Source: Sporosarcina sp. NCCP-2222
GTDB taxonomy: Bacteria; Bacillota; Bacilli; Bacillales_A; Planococcaceae
Reading direction: 5' to 3'
DNA: 64,000 nt
Assembly: GCF_023168145.1 (NCBI RefSeq)
Contig: NZ_BQYK01000002.1
Location: forward strand, 65,531-129,530
Below the pieces are notes generated by a model that was not told where the DNA came from, did no database searches, and saw nothing but the letters and a program-made list of their open reading frames with translations. A program made the position numbers and the translations under genes. This document shows positions 1 to 8,725 of this stretch, piece after piece. Every line of letters begins with the position of its first letter. Position 1 is the first letter of the stretch.

Positions 1-1
1 A

Positions 2-751
2 AGACAGCCACTTGGACTCGCATGGCGTTTACAACGAACCGCCTTTTGGTCATGGGGAGTAGGGATGCTCGTATTAGGATTAGCCTATGGCTCCATTCTA
101 GGTGATTTGGAAGATTTCTTTGCAACCAATGAAATGCTAACGAGTATGCTAATTAGCGATTCAGGCAGCACTCTGGCAGCTCAATTTCTTCCTATGCTTA
201 TGGTTGTCCTAGCGTTAATCAGCTCCATTCCGGCTCTTTTAGCACTTAACAAGCTCCAATCAGAAGAAAACAAATCCCGTTTGGACCTTGTATTAAGCAG
301 AGCGGTCTCCAAGAGAATGCTGATGGCTTCATATCTTATTGTAGCTCTTTTCAACGGGATAATAATGCTAGGTCTTTCCTCAATCGGCCTATGGATAGCA
401 AGCCAGACCGTGATGGAAGATCCGTTTTCTCTTGGTACTTTGCTCGGTGTAAGTTTTGCACATCTGCCAGCGTTGATGATTCTCATCGCTATAAGCGCAT
501 GTCTTATTGGTTTTTACGGAAAGAAGAACTTTCTTGTCTGGCTCTATGTTCTGTACTCTTTTGTCGTGATTTATTTCGGAGGATTATTCCAGTTGCCCGG
601 CTGGATGGAGAAATTGACGCCATTCGGTTATGTATCTAAATTGCCGATTGAGGAAATGAATTGGCTGAATATAGTTGGAATGCTTGTTATGACGATTGTG
701 TTGCTTGCCGTTAGTTTTGACCGATACATGAAAAGGGATCTACATGGTTAA
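2..751 (+). CDS. ABC-2 type exporter permease, 5' truncated by window edge
   Basis: This is the C-terminal part of a membrane permease that would work with a separate ATP-binding protein to export a substrate. The reading frame is open from base 2 with no start, so the N-terminus lies outside the window; the first internal ATG is at base 65. About six hydrophobic segments are visible, ending in a short basic tail. The layout fits the C-terminal half of the roughly 530-residue permeases annotated as tetronasin-type or polyketide antibiotic exporters. The substrate cannot be inferred. It ends at a bidirectional terminator shared with the convergent gene. Confidence 0.7.
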   Translation, partial: RQPLGLAWRLQRTAFWSWGVGMLVLGLAYGSILGDLEDFFATNEMLTSMLISDSGSTLAAQFLPMLMVVLALISSIPALLALNKLQSEENKSRLDLVLSRAVSKRMLMASYLIVALFNGIIMLGLSSIGLWIASQTVMEDPFSLGTLLGVSFAHLPALMILIAISACLIGFYGKKNFLVWLYVLYSFVVIYFGGLFQLPGWMEKLTPFGYVSKLPIEEMNWLNIVGMLVMTIVLLAVSFDRYMKRDLHG

Positions 752-904
752 GAAAAGATACCTCTCAGAATCATACGCTCTGCAAAGGCAGGAATAGCAG
801 ACCCTTGCCAAGTGGTAATAAACACATCTTTACGTGTTGATTTCATTAGCCAATCATACTCGGCTGCTATCTCATATACCTCTATAGCAACCTAGAAGGC
901 AAAA

Positions 905-936
905 CAAAAAACCCGTTTGCACGGGTTTTTGTTTTA
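905..936. terminator. bidirectional terminator
   Basis: A hairpin with arms AAAACCCGT and ACGGGTTTT and a TTGC loop is flanked by A and T runs. It lies between two convergent genes and reaches the stop codon of the leftward gene, so it can serve both. Confidence 0.75.
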
Positions 937-1449
937 TTTTTCAAGCAGTTTCACAGATTCACGGACGAACGCCGGAATGTCATCAGGTGTCCGGCTTGTC
1001 ACTAGCTGGTTTTGGCAGACGACTACTTCTTTGTCCGCAAATTTGGCGCCGGCGTATTCCATATCGACTTGGATGGATTTATAGCCTGTCGCATCTCGTC
1101 CTTCCAGCGTTTTCGCTGTGATAAGCAATTGTGGGCCATGGCAAATGGCGAATACCGGTTTCTTGTCGTCCATGAAACGCTTCGCAAATTGGACGAAGCG
1201 ATCATCAGCGCGAAGCTGATCCGGCGAAAAGCCGCCCGGGATGAACAAAGCATCAAAGTCATCCGGATTGACTTCATCAATTCCTTTATCAATCTTTACA
1301 GTCGCTTGACCTTGCTTGCCTTTTACTTCCTTGCCCGCTTCTTTTTCAATTGTAACGACGTCATGTCCCGCTTCTTTGTAAGCGGACGCCGGTTCCGTAT
1401 ATTCCGAGTCCTCGAATAGATTCGTCAGTACTGTAGCAATCTTTGCCAT
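934..1449 (-). CDS. yfkM: DJ-1/PfpI family protein (general stress protein, YfkM-like)
   Basis: A cytosolic protein of the DJ-1/PfpI superfamily, whose members act as protective hydrolases, deglycases or chaperones under oxidative or carbonyl stress. The 171 residues match the single-domain length of the family. The nucleophile elbow AICHGPQ puts the conserved cysteine at residue 103 next to His104, and the acidic Glu16 region and the FIPGGFSPDQLR segment (residues 69-80) are also typical. It is monocistronic with its own terminator. The exact reaction of this subfamily is unsettled, so only the family is certain. Confidence 0.85.
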   Translation of the reverse strand: MAKIATVLTNLFEDSEYTEPASAYKEAGHDVVTIEKEAGKEVKGKQGQATVKIDKGIDEVNPDDFDALFIPGGFSPDQLRADDRFVQFAKRFMDDKKPVFAICHGPQLLITAKTLEGRDATGYKSIQVDMEYAGAKFADKEVVVCQNQLVTSRTPDDIPAFVRESVKLLEK

Positions 1450-1521
1450 TTGATTCCACTCTCCTTCAGAATATGCTAATGTCTCACTTTTGTCTATTCC
1501 CTTCAGGATAAGGGAATAAAC

Positions 1522-2115
1522 TCAAGGACGGTACTTCGACACGTACGGATTGTCTTTTTCATAGAAACGCCAAGGATAATGAACCGCTTCTCCCGAGTTT
1601 CCGATGCCGACGCGGGGACCGCTTTCAACCCGCTGCGCTCCCGGCCCTTCGGAAATGAAAAGCGGTTCATCCCCCCAGTGATGACCGTAATATTTCATTG
1701 TCACACCGAGTGCCTTCGACAGCTTTCCCGGTCCGTTTGTCCAATCAATCATCCGCAAGTGTTCCCCCCGGTTCTCCTTCATCCACTCCAGTCCTTCCAC
1801 CGGCTCACCCGCGCGGATCAATACTGCATGCGGTGTTCCGAGAGGACCGCTGACTACGTTCATCAGCGTATGGGTATGCATCTGATATGTGTAGACCATG
1901 CCGGGCTCACCAAACATGACTTCCGTTCGTTTCGTCCGGCGGTTGCCAAAACTATGTGCCGCCCGGTCCTCTGGGCCATGGTACGCTTCGGTTTCTACGA
2001 TTCGCACAACAAGCAAGCCCTCCGGTCGTTCGTGAACGATGTACTGTCCGACCAGCTCGTGCGCAAGCTGTAAAACAGGCAGTTTAAAAAAATCTTTATC
2101 AATTGGCTTGTACAA
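1522..2115 (-). CDS. 3-methyladenine DNA glycosylase (AAG/MPG family)
   Basis: This enzyme removes alkylated purines such as 3-methyladenine from DNA in base-excision repair. The protein has the AAG signatures: VETEAYHGPEDRAAHS with the catalytic Glu, the GMVYTYQMH segment, and NGPGKLSKALGV near residue 150. It equals Bacillus YxlJ in size (about 200 residues). I prefer the TTG at 2115 because GGAGTGGAG lies about 8 bases upstream; an in-frame ATG at 2133 would add six residues but has no clear ribosome binding site. It diverges from the MazG-like gene. Confidence 0.87.
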   Translation of the reverse strand: MYKPIDKDFFKLPVLQLAHELVGQYIVHERPEGLLVVRIVETEAYHGPEDRAAHSFGNRRTKRTEVMFGEPGMVYTYQMHTHTLMNVVSGPLGTPHAVLIRAGEPVEGLEWMKENRGEHLRMIDWTNGPGKLSKALGVTMKYYGHHWGDEPLFISEGPGAQRVESGPRVGIGNSGEAVHYPWRFYEKDNPYVSKYRP

Positions 2116-2221
2116 CTTCTCCACTCCAATCATCCAATGTCATGATCGCGACGAAAATATTCAACTTCATTATGGGAAATATTTCACGTATACTCAAAGA
2201 AAACATAAAGGGGTGTTGAGT

Positions 2222-2521
2222 ATGAAACAACTGCAAAAAGAAATCCGTCAATTCACAGATGAACGGGGCTGGACAGGCAATCACGATGCACGAAACCTTG
2301 CCATTTCTATATCGCTTGAGGCGAGTGAACTGCTGGAGCATTTCCAGTGGCAAGCTCCGGAAGACGCCATTGCGTTGCGGAAAGATGAAATCGCTGATGA
2401 AGCAGCCGATGTGTTCATTTACCTTTTGCAATTTGCGGAGGCACTTGGAATTGACCTGGAGGAAGCTGCCCGCTCCAAAATGAAAAAGAACGCATCCCGT
2501 TTCCCTGTCAATTCAAACTAA
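2222..2521 (+). CDS. MazG-like nucleotide pyrophosphohydrolase
   Basis: A 99-residue all-alpha NTP pyrophosphohydrolase of the MazG/iMazG (RS21-C6 dCTPase-like) group, which removes non-canonical or excess nucleotides. The metal-binding pattern is visible: EASELLEHFQW supplies the first acidic pair and DEIADEAADVFIYLL the second (ExxD). The start is the ATG preceded by AAAGGGGTG; the frame is open further upstream but overlaps the divergent glycosylase gene and has no ribosome binding site. A TATACT box at 2189-2194 could be the -10, though its -35 is weak. The exact nucleotide substrate is unknown. Confidence 0.85.
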   Translation: MKQLQKEIRQFTDERGWTGNHDARNLAISISLEASELLEHFQWQAPEDAIALRKDEIADEAADVFIYLLQFAEALGIDLEEAARSKMKKNASRFPVNSN

Positions 2522-2659
2522 ACAGCCCTTATCTCACGATACCCTAAATGGAAAAGTGTGAACCAGAATGTATTTATACTAGTTAATAGCTAGTGTCATC
2601 CCTTTAAAAGAACCGGAAATGGAGATCAGTTAGCAGTGTTTTGGAAGGGGGAAAACGAT

Positions 2660-3580
2660 TTGAATGAAGCATCCTTTATTGAGTTAGAGAAAAAACTTAA
2701 AAGCATTAAAATTGAAGCTTTTATCATTCATCAAGGGGAAAACCGGATCTTCGAATACTTGAAGAATAAAAAAATTGCAGAAAAACCGGCTAAAGTGTAT
2801 TCGATCACCAAGAGTATAGTCTCTATCTTAATTGGAATTATGGTGGACAAAGGGATGATTAAAGATATTCATGAACCCATCCAAAACTATTTTCCAGACC
2901 TAGATGCGCTTAAGGATCCACAAAAGAGAGAAATTACGATCTTCCATTTGCTCACCATGACTTCCGGGTTACAGGCAGGACAATTTCAAGGATCAAAAAA
3001 TCGGATCAAATTTATAGTTGAACAACCCATAACACATGAACCTGGTTCCACCTTTCAGTATAATTCAGGGGACTCTCATCTGCTAAGCGCAATCATACAG
3101 AAGATCTCTGGATTTACGACCGCGGCATTTGCTGAAAGACACTTATTCTATCCATTAGGAATACATAAATATATTTGGGTAAAGGACCCGCAAGGAATTA
3201 ACGGGGGTGGTTTTAGTCTCTCTTTAAACGTGGAGGATATGGTGAAGATAGGATTATTGTTTTTAAAGGAAGGACGATTTAATTCAAAACAGATCATTTC
3301 TTCCAACTGGCTACATCAAGCGAAAACTCCATATAAACAGTTTGAAACCGAAAGAGAAGGTACAGCCGGCTATGGGTATCAGCTATGGACTTATAAAAGC
3401 ACTATCAACCCAATTGACTACTATTATGCTAATGGCCTATATGGGCAATATATTTTTATAGTGCCCAAGCTAAATATGATAGCCGTCGCCAAAAGCCATC
3501 TGCAGGATGATCAACAACAATCAGCACCAAGACTCTTTTTCGATGAAATAATAGGCAGTTGGCTTAAGAAGAATGATTAA
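2660..3580 (+). CDS. beta-lactamase/class C serine hydrolase family protein
   Basis: A serine hydrolase of the penicillin-binding-protein/class C beta-lactamase fold, probably an esterase or peptidase rather than a true beta-lactamase. The active-site SxxK is in YSITKS, the YxS/N-like motif is in FQYNSGDSH, and the third motif region is NGLYGQYIFIVP. There is no signal peptide, so it appears cytosolic. I chose the TTG start because GGAAGGGGG lies 8 bases upstream; a GTG 24 bases earlier has no such site. The gene is AT-richer than its neighbours by eye, which hints at separate ancestry. It is monocistronic. Confidence 0.8.
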   Translation: MNEASFIELEKKLKSIKIEAFIIHQGENRIFEYLKNKKIAEKPAKVYSITKSIVSILIGIMVDKGMIKDIHEPIQNYFPDLDALKDPQKREITIFHLLTMTSGLQAGQFQGSKNRIKFIVEQPITHEPGSTFQYNSGDSHLLSAIIQKISGFTTAAFAERHLFYPLGIHKYIWVKDPQGINGGGFSLSLNVEDMVKIGLLFLKEGRFNSKQIISSNWLHQAKTPYKQFETEREGTAGYGYQLWTYKSTINPIDYYYANGLYGQYIFIVPKLNMIAVAKSHLQDDQQQSAPRLFFDEIIGSWLKKND

Positions 3581-3600
3581 AAGCAGTCGCCCATTAATGA

Positions 3601-3638
3601 AAAATGTACACGCCTAAAATTAGGGGTGTACATTTTTC
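3601..3638. terminator. bidirectional terminator between convergent genes
   Basis: A long inverted repeat with arms AAAATGTACAC and GTGTACATTTT has an inner CCTAA/TTAGG stem and a single G-G mismatch. It is flanked by A and T runs and sits between the serine hydrolase and the convergent bmrA-like gene. Confidence 0.75.
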
Positions 3639-3688
3639 ATATACCTTAGCTTTTCTATTCAGATGATAAAGTAACAAATCTATATTTT

Positions 3689-5434
3689 TTACGCAAACAG
3701 CCCTTGCCCTTCGGCAAACTCCCTATATAAGGCATGCTTCGCTGCCAATTCCTCGTGCGTTCCAATTCCGGTAATCTGGCCGGCTTCCAGAAAAATGAGC
3801 TGATCCGCATGGATGACTGTCGCCAAACGGTGGGCGATGATCAATGTCGTCCGCCCTTCCATCAAACGCTGGAGTGCTTCCTGTACATGCGTTTCAGAGC
3901 CGCTGTCCAAATTGGAGGTCGCTTCATCGAGTAGCAGGATTTCCGGATTATGAAGCAGTGCACGTGCAATCGCAATACGTTGGCGCTGGCCGCCCGAGAG
4001 TTTCATGCCTCGCTCACCTACAAGTGTATCGAACCCATCTGGCATTTCCTCAATGAATGCAAGCGCATTGGCCGCTTCTGCCGCTTTCCGTACTTCTTCA
4101 AGAGATGGCCGCTGATCCAGTCCATAGGCGATGTTGTCAATGATTGTTCCGCTTAACAACGGACTTTCCTGAGACACATATCCTATTTTCTTTCTCCATT
4201 CAGAGAGTGACATATCATGAATCGGAAGGGCGCCAAGCCGTACTTCCCCTTCTGTCGGAGAATAGAACCGTTCAATTATCGAAAAGATCGTCGTCTTCCC
4301 GCCACCGCTTGGCCCGACAAATGCTGTAACTGTCCCGGGTGCCGCGTTGAACGAGACCCCTTTCAGCACTTCCTTTCCGGATTCATAAGAGAAGCTGACG
4401 CCATCAAATTGTATGGCCCCGTCTACCGCCAATTGCGTTCCATCAGCCGGCTCGCTCTCCATCTGCAAGATTTGCTGAATCCGGTCCGTAGCGCCGACAG
4501 CTTTCTGGAAGATGGTAAAGACTTGCGCCATCTGGGCAAACGGCATGATGATCTGGAACATAAGGAAGATGATCGCTACGAGTGTTCCGGCAGTTAAGTC
4601 TCCCCGCGACACTTGTGCTCCGCCATAGCCAAGAATGACGACGAGGATGCCCATCATGACGAGCGTCATGACAGGCGAAATGATCGCCTGGATTTTCGCT
4701 TCTTTCAAACCGAAAGAAAAGAGCGAACGAATCGCCTTCCGTCCATTCTCCTCCTCAGCCGGTTCCGCACGATACGCCTTCACTAAACGAATTTCCCCTA
4801 GCACACGTCCTAAGTGGCCCGAAAACTTCGCCATTTCTCCTTGCGTCGCCTTTGCAATTTTATGCATAATCCGGCCAAGCGGCAGAATGATTGCAAAGCT
4901 GACAGGCACGCTAATCAACATAATGAGCGTCATTTTCCAATCAAGGAATAGCAAAATGGCGACCGCCCCGATAATCGAGATGATGCCTGTAATAAAACTG
5001 ACCATATGATCAGACACAAGCGTCTTCAACATTGTCGTATCTTGTGTAATCCGGCTCATTGTTTCTCCGGTCTCATTGTCATCATAATAGGAGACTGGTA
5101 GCCTTAGGATCTTCGCCCAAAGCCTGCCCCTGAGGTCAGCGACAATGGTCTCCCCAATATAGGCCAGCAAATAGAATGAGACCCCGCCGAGCACAGCCTG
5201 CAAGATGAAAACGACAAACAGGAAAGCCCCGGTCTGCCAGGTGAAGGACGCTTGTGTCAGTGAATCGACAAGCTCCCTTGTGACAAGTGGGACTGCGAGG
5301 CTCGCAATTGTTGAAAACAATGCGAGGGTGAGTGCCAGCGCTGTTTTTCCCTTCGGCCAATCTAACTGTTTGAGCAAGCTAAAGAATTCTTTCATTGAAC
5401 CTTTGGCATGTACTTCTTTTTCCACTGCATTCAC
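3689..5434 (-). CDS. bmrA: BmrA-type multidrug ABC transporter (fused TMD-NBD half transporter)
   Basis: A homodimeric exporter that pumps hydrophobic drugs or lipids out of the membrane using ATP. The N-terminal half holds six membrane segments; the C-terminal half is the nucleotide-binding domain with Walker A GPSGGGKTT, signature LSGGQRQR and Walker B ILLLDEATS. Length (581 residues) and sequence follow Bacillus subtilis BmrA closely, including SYYDDNETGETMSRI in the coupling region. The preferred start is a GTG overlapping the upstream stop (GTGA) with GAAAGAG as ribosome binding site. An ATG at 5461 and one at 5395 are alternatives. It is the last gene of a five-gene leftward run. Confidence 0.9.
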   Translation of the reverse strand: MNAVEKEVHAKGSMKEFFSLLKQLDWPKGKTALALTLALFSTIASLAVPLVTRELVDSLTQASFTWQTGAFLFVVFILQAVLGGVSFYLLAYIGETIVADLRGRLWAKILRLPVSYYDDNETGETMSRITQDTTMLKTLVSDHMVSFITGIISIIGAVAILLFLDWKMTLIMLISVPVSFAIILPLGRIMHKIAKATQGEMAKFSGHLGRVLGEIRLVKAYRAEPAEEENGRKAIRSLFSFGLKEAKIQAIISPVMTLVMMGILVVILGYGGAQVSRGDLTAGTLVAIIFLMFQIIMPFAQMAQVFTIFQKAVGATDRIQQILQMESEPADGTQLAVDGAIQFDGVSFSYESGKEVLKGVSFNAAPGTVTAFVGPSGGGKTTIFSIIERFYSPTEGEVRLGALPIHDMSLSEWRKKIGYVSQESPLLSGTIIDNIAYGLDQRPSLEEVRKAAEAANALAFIEEMPDGFDTLVGERGMKLSGGQRQRIAIARALLHNPEILLLDEATSNLDSGSETHVQEALQRLMEGRTTLIIAHRLATVIHADQLIFLEAGQITGIGTHEELAAKHALYREFAEGQGLFA

Positions 5435-5949
5435 CCGATCTCTTTCAGATTTTGGAGCCACTTCTTCTGCTCAGCAGGATTCTTCAAAATGAGAATATCC
5501 GCATTGCAACGACCCAGCATCTCGAGGACGCCGGGACGTTTTTTCTTTGGATAGGTCCAGATGAACTTGATGAATTCGCAATCCACTTTTTCAGGACATC
5601 CTTCCCCCATGTCAGGACGCGTCTTTCCCCTGTACATCCATCGTCGTTTCAATATCCGGGCGAGACAGAGCCAATTCGGGAAATCGAGAAAGATTACCAA
5701 ATCTGCATACTGAGCCCGCATTTCGATCGTAGAATTGAAATTGCCATCGATGATCCACTCGGGTTTCTCCAGCTCCTTTTGCAAGGCTGCGCGGAATTCA
5801 GCCTTGGGGGTAGGCGTCCAGCCTTTATTCCAAAATAGAGCATCTAAATGAAGGACCGGCAGATCCATCTTCCCTGCTAGCTCCTTTGACAGCGTCGACT
5901 TCCCCGCCCCACTGCTGCCAATGATTAGGACTCTCTTATATGTCTTCAT
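5431..5949 (-). CDS. P-loop kinase-like protein (FlaR/topology-modulation type)
   Basis: A 172-residue P-loop NTPase resembling adenylate and shikimate kinases. Walker A is GSSGAGKST at residues 11-19, the substrate-binding start LHLDALFW follows, and a lid-like basic stretch RILKRRWMYRGKTR lies near residue 105. Such proteins are often annotated as DNA topology modulation proteins (FlaR), but the phosphate acceptor is not established. It follows the uracil-glycosylase-like gene by 3 bases and overlaps bmrA by 4, so translation is probably coupled. Confidence 0.75.
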   Translation of the reverse strand: MKTYKRVLIIGSSGAGKSTLSKELAGKMDLPVLHLDALFWNKGWTPTPKAEFRAALQKELEKPEWIIDGNFNSTIEMRAQYADLVIFLDFPNWLCLARILKRRWMYRGKTRPDMGEGCPEKVDCEFIKFIWTYPKKKRPGVLEMLGRCNADILILKNPAEQKKWLQNLKEIG

Positions 5950-5952
5950 TGA

Positions 5953-6597
5953 TTAGCGTCCTTCCAAAAGTCGTCCGATTTCCAGCCAGTCCGCCTCCAG
6001 TGCAGGACGGTGCGAAGGCCGGTAAAAGATGGAGGCCGGATGGAATGTCGGGACAATCGAGTATGTTTTCTCCGTCCATCCAAATGTACTGCCATCTAAA
6101 CTTTCTAAATGGCGGATTGGCCCAGTGATCAGCTGTCCGTGCAATTCGGTCACTTTCGCCTCTTTCCCGAGCAGACGCTGCAACCCGACATTACCAAGGG
6201 TTACAATGAGTTTCGGCTGCACATGCGTCAGCTCATAATCCAACACGGGGGCATGGGCGATGATTTCCTTCTGCGTGGGAGGCCGGTTGTACTTCCGTTT
6301 CACAACCGTGCCATCTCGCTCCTTTTTTGTTCCCCACTTATAGGGCCTGCTGCGGACAGCACTCGTTATGTAGACGTCTTCTCGAGTCAAACCGATTGTC
6401 GCAAGTGATTTCATGAGTTCTTTGCCCGCTCGCCCGATAAACGGGATGCCATCCACGATTTCAAACTCCCCCGGCGCTTCGCCAATGAGCATAATTTCGG
6501 GGTTTTGCGGTCCTTCTCCGTAAACGAACCCTTCCACAGGAAAGCCTTCGATTCGCTTCCGCCCAAGCTCCGCAACCGATTCAGGTATCCGGAACAT
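5953..6597 (-). CDS. uracil-DNA glycosylase superfamily protein lacking iron-sulfur cysteines
   Basis: The protein carries the family-4-like uracil glycosylase motifs: GEAPGEFE at residues 39-46, GIPFIGRAG just after, the central LIVTLGNVG and the terminal TFHPAS at 184-189. Family 4 enzymes use four cysteines for a 4Fe-4S cluster, but this protein contains no cysteine. The usual KCRP segment reads VRSRP at 81-85, and a basic insertion (about residues 87-103) follows. It probably removes uracil or another damaged base but activity is unproven. It sits in the five-gene run between the APH-like kinase and the P-loop kinase. Confidence 0.8.
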   Translation of the reverse strand: MFRIPESVAELGRKRIEGFPVEGFVYGEGPQNPEIMLIGEAPGEFEIVDGIPFIGRAGKELMKSLATIGLTREDVYITSAVRSRPYKWGTKKERDGTVVKRKYNRPPTQKEIIAHAPVLDYELTHVQPKLIVTLGNVGLQRLLGKEAKVTELHGQLITGPIRHLESLDGSTFGWTEKTYSIVPTFHPASIFYRPSHRPALEADWLEIGRLLEGR

Positions 6598-6611
6598 CAG
6601 ATCACTCCCTT

Positions 6612-7559
6612 TCAGGATTGTAATAAAGAAATCGTCTCCTCGATAAATTGCTTTCCATCGCCCTGTTTAATCTGTTCAATCCCTTCCTCTACTCGGTCAT
6701 ACCGGAAAGGCCGGATGACCGAGACCAAATCGGGGATGACCTGTAATTCAAGCTCCGTAAAGGGCCGCTCTTTCGTGTAGGCCGCCAAGAAGGCTTCATA
6801 ACGCGCTTCTTCGGATTCATCCCCTTTGAATCCTTCATAATGCCAGGCGAGATAGATAGCGCTCGCTACACTATCGTTAACCAAGCGCTCATCTCCCGCA
6901 ATATTATAATCATACACAGCAGATATCCGATTGCCATCAAAAAGCATATTATAAGGCGCCAGATCACCTTGCGTCGCTCCAATTGGCAGATCGTCCCAAA
7001 CTTGGTGGAGTGCCGCCCGCCTTGATTCATACAGGCTGCGAATCAACTCCTGTTCCTCGGGAAAGGAGCCATTCTCCTCAAGCGCCTTCATCAAGTCCAG
7101 AAAGCATAATTCATTTTCGTCGTAATCGCCAAGCGCATCAGTCGCATTGCCGCCGAACATTCCCCAGGAAGTCCCCCTGCCAAGCCGCAGCTCTTTGGAG
7201 AGGGAAAGCGCATGTTCCTTCCCCGTTAAACAGGCGATCTCTTCTATTTGCCGTAGATTGATTCCTTCCACTTCTGCCCCTTTGCCTTTTCGTTCGAGGA
7301 TGAACAGCAAGCCCTCGCGCTCCACATAATCTGCCCCGTCTAATGTTTTTTCCGGTCCGATATACGGCAAGCCGGACATGCTCGCCTCTCGGATAAAGGC
7401 AATTAGCCTCTCAAGGAATGGTTTCTCGATTTTTTCACCTTTTAAATAAAACGTGTCTCCGTTCACCAGAACTTCCGCAACAAGCCGTTCTTTATCTCGC
7501 AATATTTCAAAGCTCGTGAGCGGCTCCTCTACGAACTTTCCCATCACTTCAGAAATCAA
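6612..7559 (-). CDS. aminoglycoside phosphotransferase-like (APH/choline kinase fold) protein
   Basis: A putative small-molecule kinase. The catalytic-loop motif is GDLAPYNMLF, where a Gln-Gly replaces the usual His-Gly before the Asp, and the metal-binding segment VYDYNIAGDE follows. These match the APH superfamily, used by antibiotic kinases, homoserine and choline kinases and fructosamine kinases. The N-lobe is weakly conserved. The start is uncertain: a TTG with GGAGGGG 9 bases upstream is preferred and overlaps the preceding gene by 11 bases; an ATG at 7544 is the alternative. The substrate is unknown; nothing shows antibiotic resistance. Confidence 0.7.
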   Translation of the reverse strand: MISEVMGKFVEEPLTSFEILRDKERLVAEVLVNGDTFYLKGEKIEKPFLERLIAFIREASMSGLPYIGPEKTLDGADYVEREGLLFILERKGKGAEVEGINLRQIEEIACLTGKEHALSLSKELRLGRGTSWGMFGGNATDALGDYDENELCFLDLMKALEENGSFPEEQELIRSLYESRRAALHQVWDDLPIGATQGDLAPYNMLFDGNRISAVYDYNIAGDERLVNDSVASAIYLAWHYEGFKGDESEEARYEAFLAAYTKERPFTELELQVIPDLVSVIRPFRYDRVEEGIEQIKQGDGKQFIEETISLLQS

Positions 7560-7911
7560 AACGATCTTCCCCTCCGATCCGGTGAGGCGCAAGCGCTCTG
7601 GCGACGCTATTCGCGAAATTACTGCCCGCGCCCCAGTCAAAACGGAAGAACACACCTTCCGAACTTCCAGCCGCCACCACATGAACAGTCGTCACGCCTT
7701 CAAAATTATCAATGGTTGACGTGACAGAAGCCCGATTATTGGACCGCATATAATATTTTTCCATGATCAGCACATGCATTTCATACTCGCCGACCTGGCG
7801 GGAATAACTGTCAACCAGTGTACCGCTAATGTTGCGCTGCAATATTTCATTTTCGATCAAATCTCTCGCCTCTCTAGGCGATATGCTCACTTGAAAAGTT
7901 TCTTTTGCCAT
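7549..7911 (-). CDS. DUF6054-like small protein
   Basis: A 120-residue protein that I place in the uncharacterised DUF6054 family with moderate certainty. It has no signal peptide or membrane segment. The middle holds an alternating hydrophobic pattern (EYEMHVLIMEKYYMRS, then TTVHVVAAGSS) that suggests a compact beta-rich domain, and a glycine-rich WGAGSNF segment precedes the C-terminus. The start is the ATG with AGAAGGGGG 8 bases upstream; the longer frame has no ribosome binding site. It is the first gene of the five-gene leftward run, overlapping the kinase-like gene. Confidence 0.7.
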   Translation of the reverse strand: MAKETFQVSISPREARDLIENEILQRNISGTLVDSYSRQVGEYEMHVLIMEKYYMRSNNRASVTSTIDNFEGVTTVHVVAAGSSEGVFFRFDWGAGSNFANSVARALAPHRIGGEDRFDF

Positions 7912-7965
7912 TGGAATAACCCCCTTCTTTTTATTACGAAAGAAGGCAGGTAGAAGTTTCAAAAT

Positions 7966-7992
7966 GGAAAAAGACCCCTTACACAGGGGTCT
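7966..7992 (-). terminator. terminator after the lipoprotein gene
   Basis: The stem AGACCCCT/AGGGGTCT with an ACAC-centred loop is followed on the minus strand by a T run. It lies just downstream of the leftward lipoprotein gene and upstream of the DUF6054-like gene. Confidence 0.7.
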
Positions 7993-8010
7993 GTCTTAGT
8001 CCTTCGAAAA

Positions 8011-8640
8011 CTACGTATCTTCTCGGTTAGCTACGATAAACTCATACCAATTCGACTGCTCATATCGAAGAATGTAATGGAAGTCTTCCCAATAAGATTC
8101 CCGATTCGTCCGCTCGAACGCTTCGGAAGTCTCTTCCTTGAGAGGATACACTTCATCCATAATGCGCTGTTTCTCCTCATCATTTAATTCCGGTTGGACG
8201 GATTCAATGACGGTCTCTATGAGTACATTCGCATCCTCTCGGGGTGCCTCAATACCCTCAAGCTCCAACTTGATCGCTTTAATTTCCTTGTTTTTAGGCA
8301 TTTCAATGACACTCAGCAGAACATCTTTATCCAATTGGATGGATGCCGTCCGCGTATCGTCACTCTCCTGCCATTCATACTCCTTAATTGTAACGGGGAG
8401 TTTACGCCTTTCTGCATTGGCATTGAACGCCTCCTCAAATTCATCCATCGTCAAACCGATCGTCAAGTCATTCTTCACACCTGTTTCCTTGCTGTCTTCC
8501 TGTTGGCCCGCATCGGACTGTTCGTCTTTTGATGTGTTGCCGCCCTTCGAGGAGTCCGACTCATCAGTTTTATTGCTGCAGGCGGCCAGACTCAAGACCA
8601 ATGCGAAGACGAGCAGGAGAAATGTAATCCGTTTGTTCAA
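8011..8640 (-). CDS. putative lipoprotein of unknown function
   Basis: A 209-residue secreted lipoprotein. A signal peptide with lipobox LAAC puts the lipidated cysteine at residue 21. A low-complexity Ser/Asp/Lys linker of about 35 residues follows, then a soluble domain starting at NDLTIGLTMDEFEEAFN with a charged C-terminal part. I recognise no enzymatic motif. A single-gene unit with its own terminator is likely. The TMDEFEEAFN segment resembles the starts of small Bacillus lipoproteins with ligand-binding domains, but that is only an impression. Confidence 0.75.
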   Translation of the reverse strand: MNKRITFLLLVFALVLSLAACSNKTDESDSSKGGNTSKDEQSDAGQQEDSKETGVKNDLTIGLTMDEFEEAFNANAERRKLPVTIKEYEWQESDDTRTASIQLDKDVLLSVIEMPKNKEIKAIKLELEGIEAPREDANVLIETVIESVQPELNDEEKQRIMDEVYPLKEETSEAFERTNRESYWEDFHYILRYEQSNWYEFIVANREDT

Positions 8641-8725
8641 TCTGCTCCCTCCTATTCTTCAGTCAGAGTAATCTATTATCTTTACCCGTTCCCTCTGAGA
8701 TGAATCATAGAGTCCTGTTCCGCGC

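Noticed and set aside
6612-7559. Antibiotic-resistance kinase
   Set aside because: The catalytic loop is APH-like, but the fold is shared with many metabolic kinases, and nothing in context indicates resistance.
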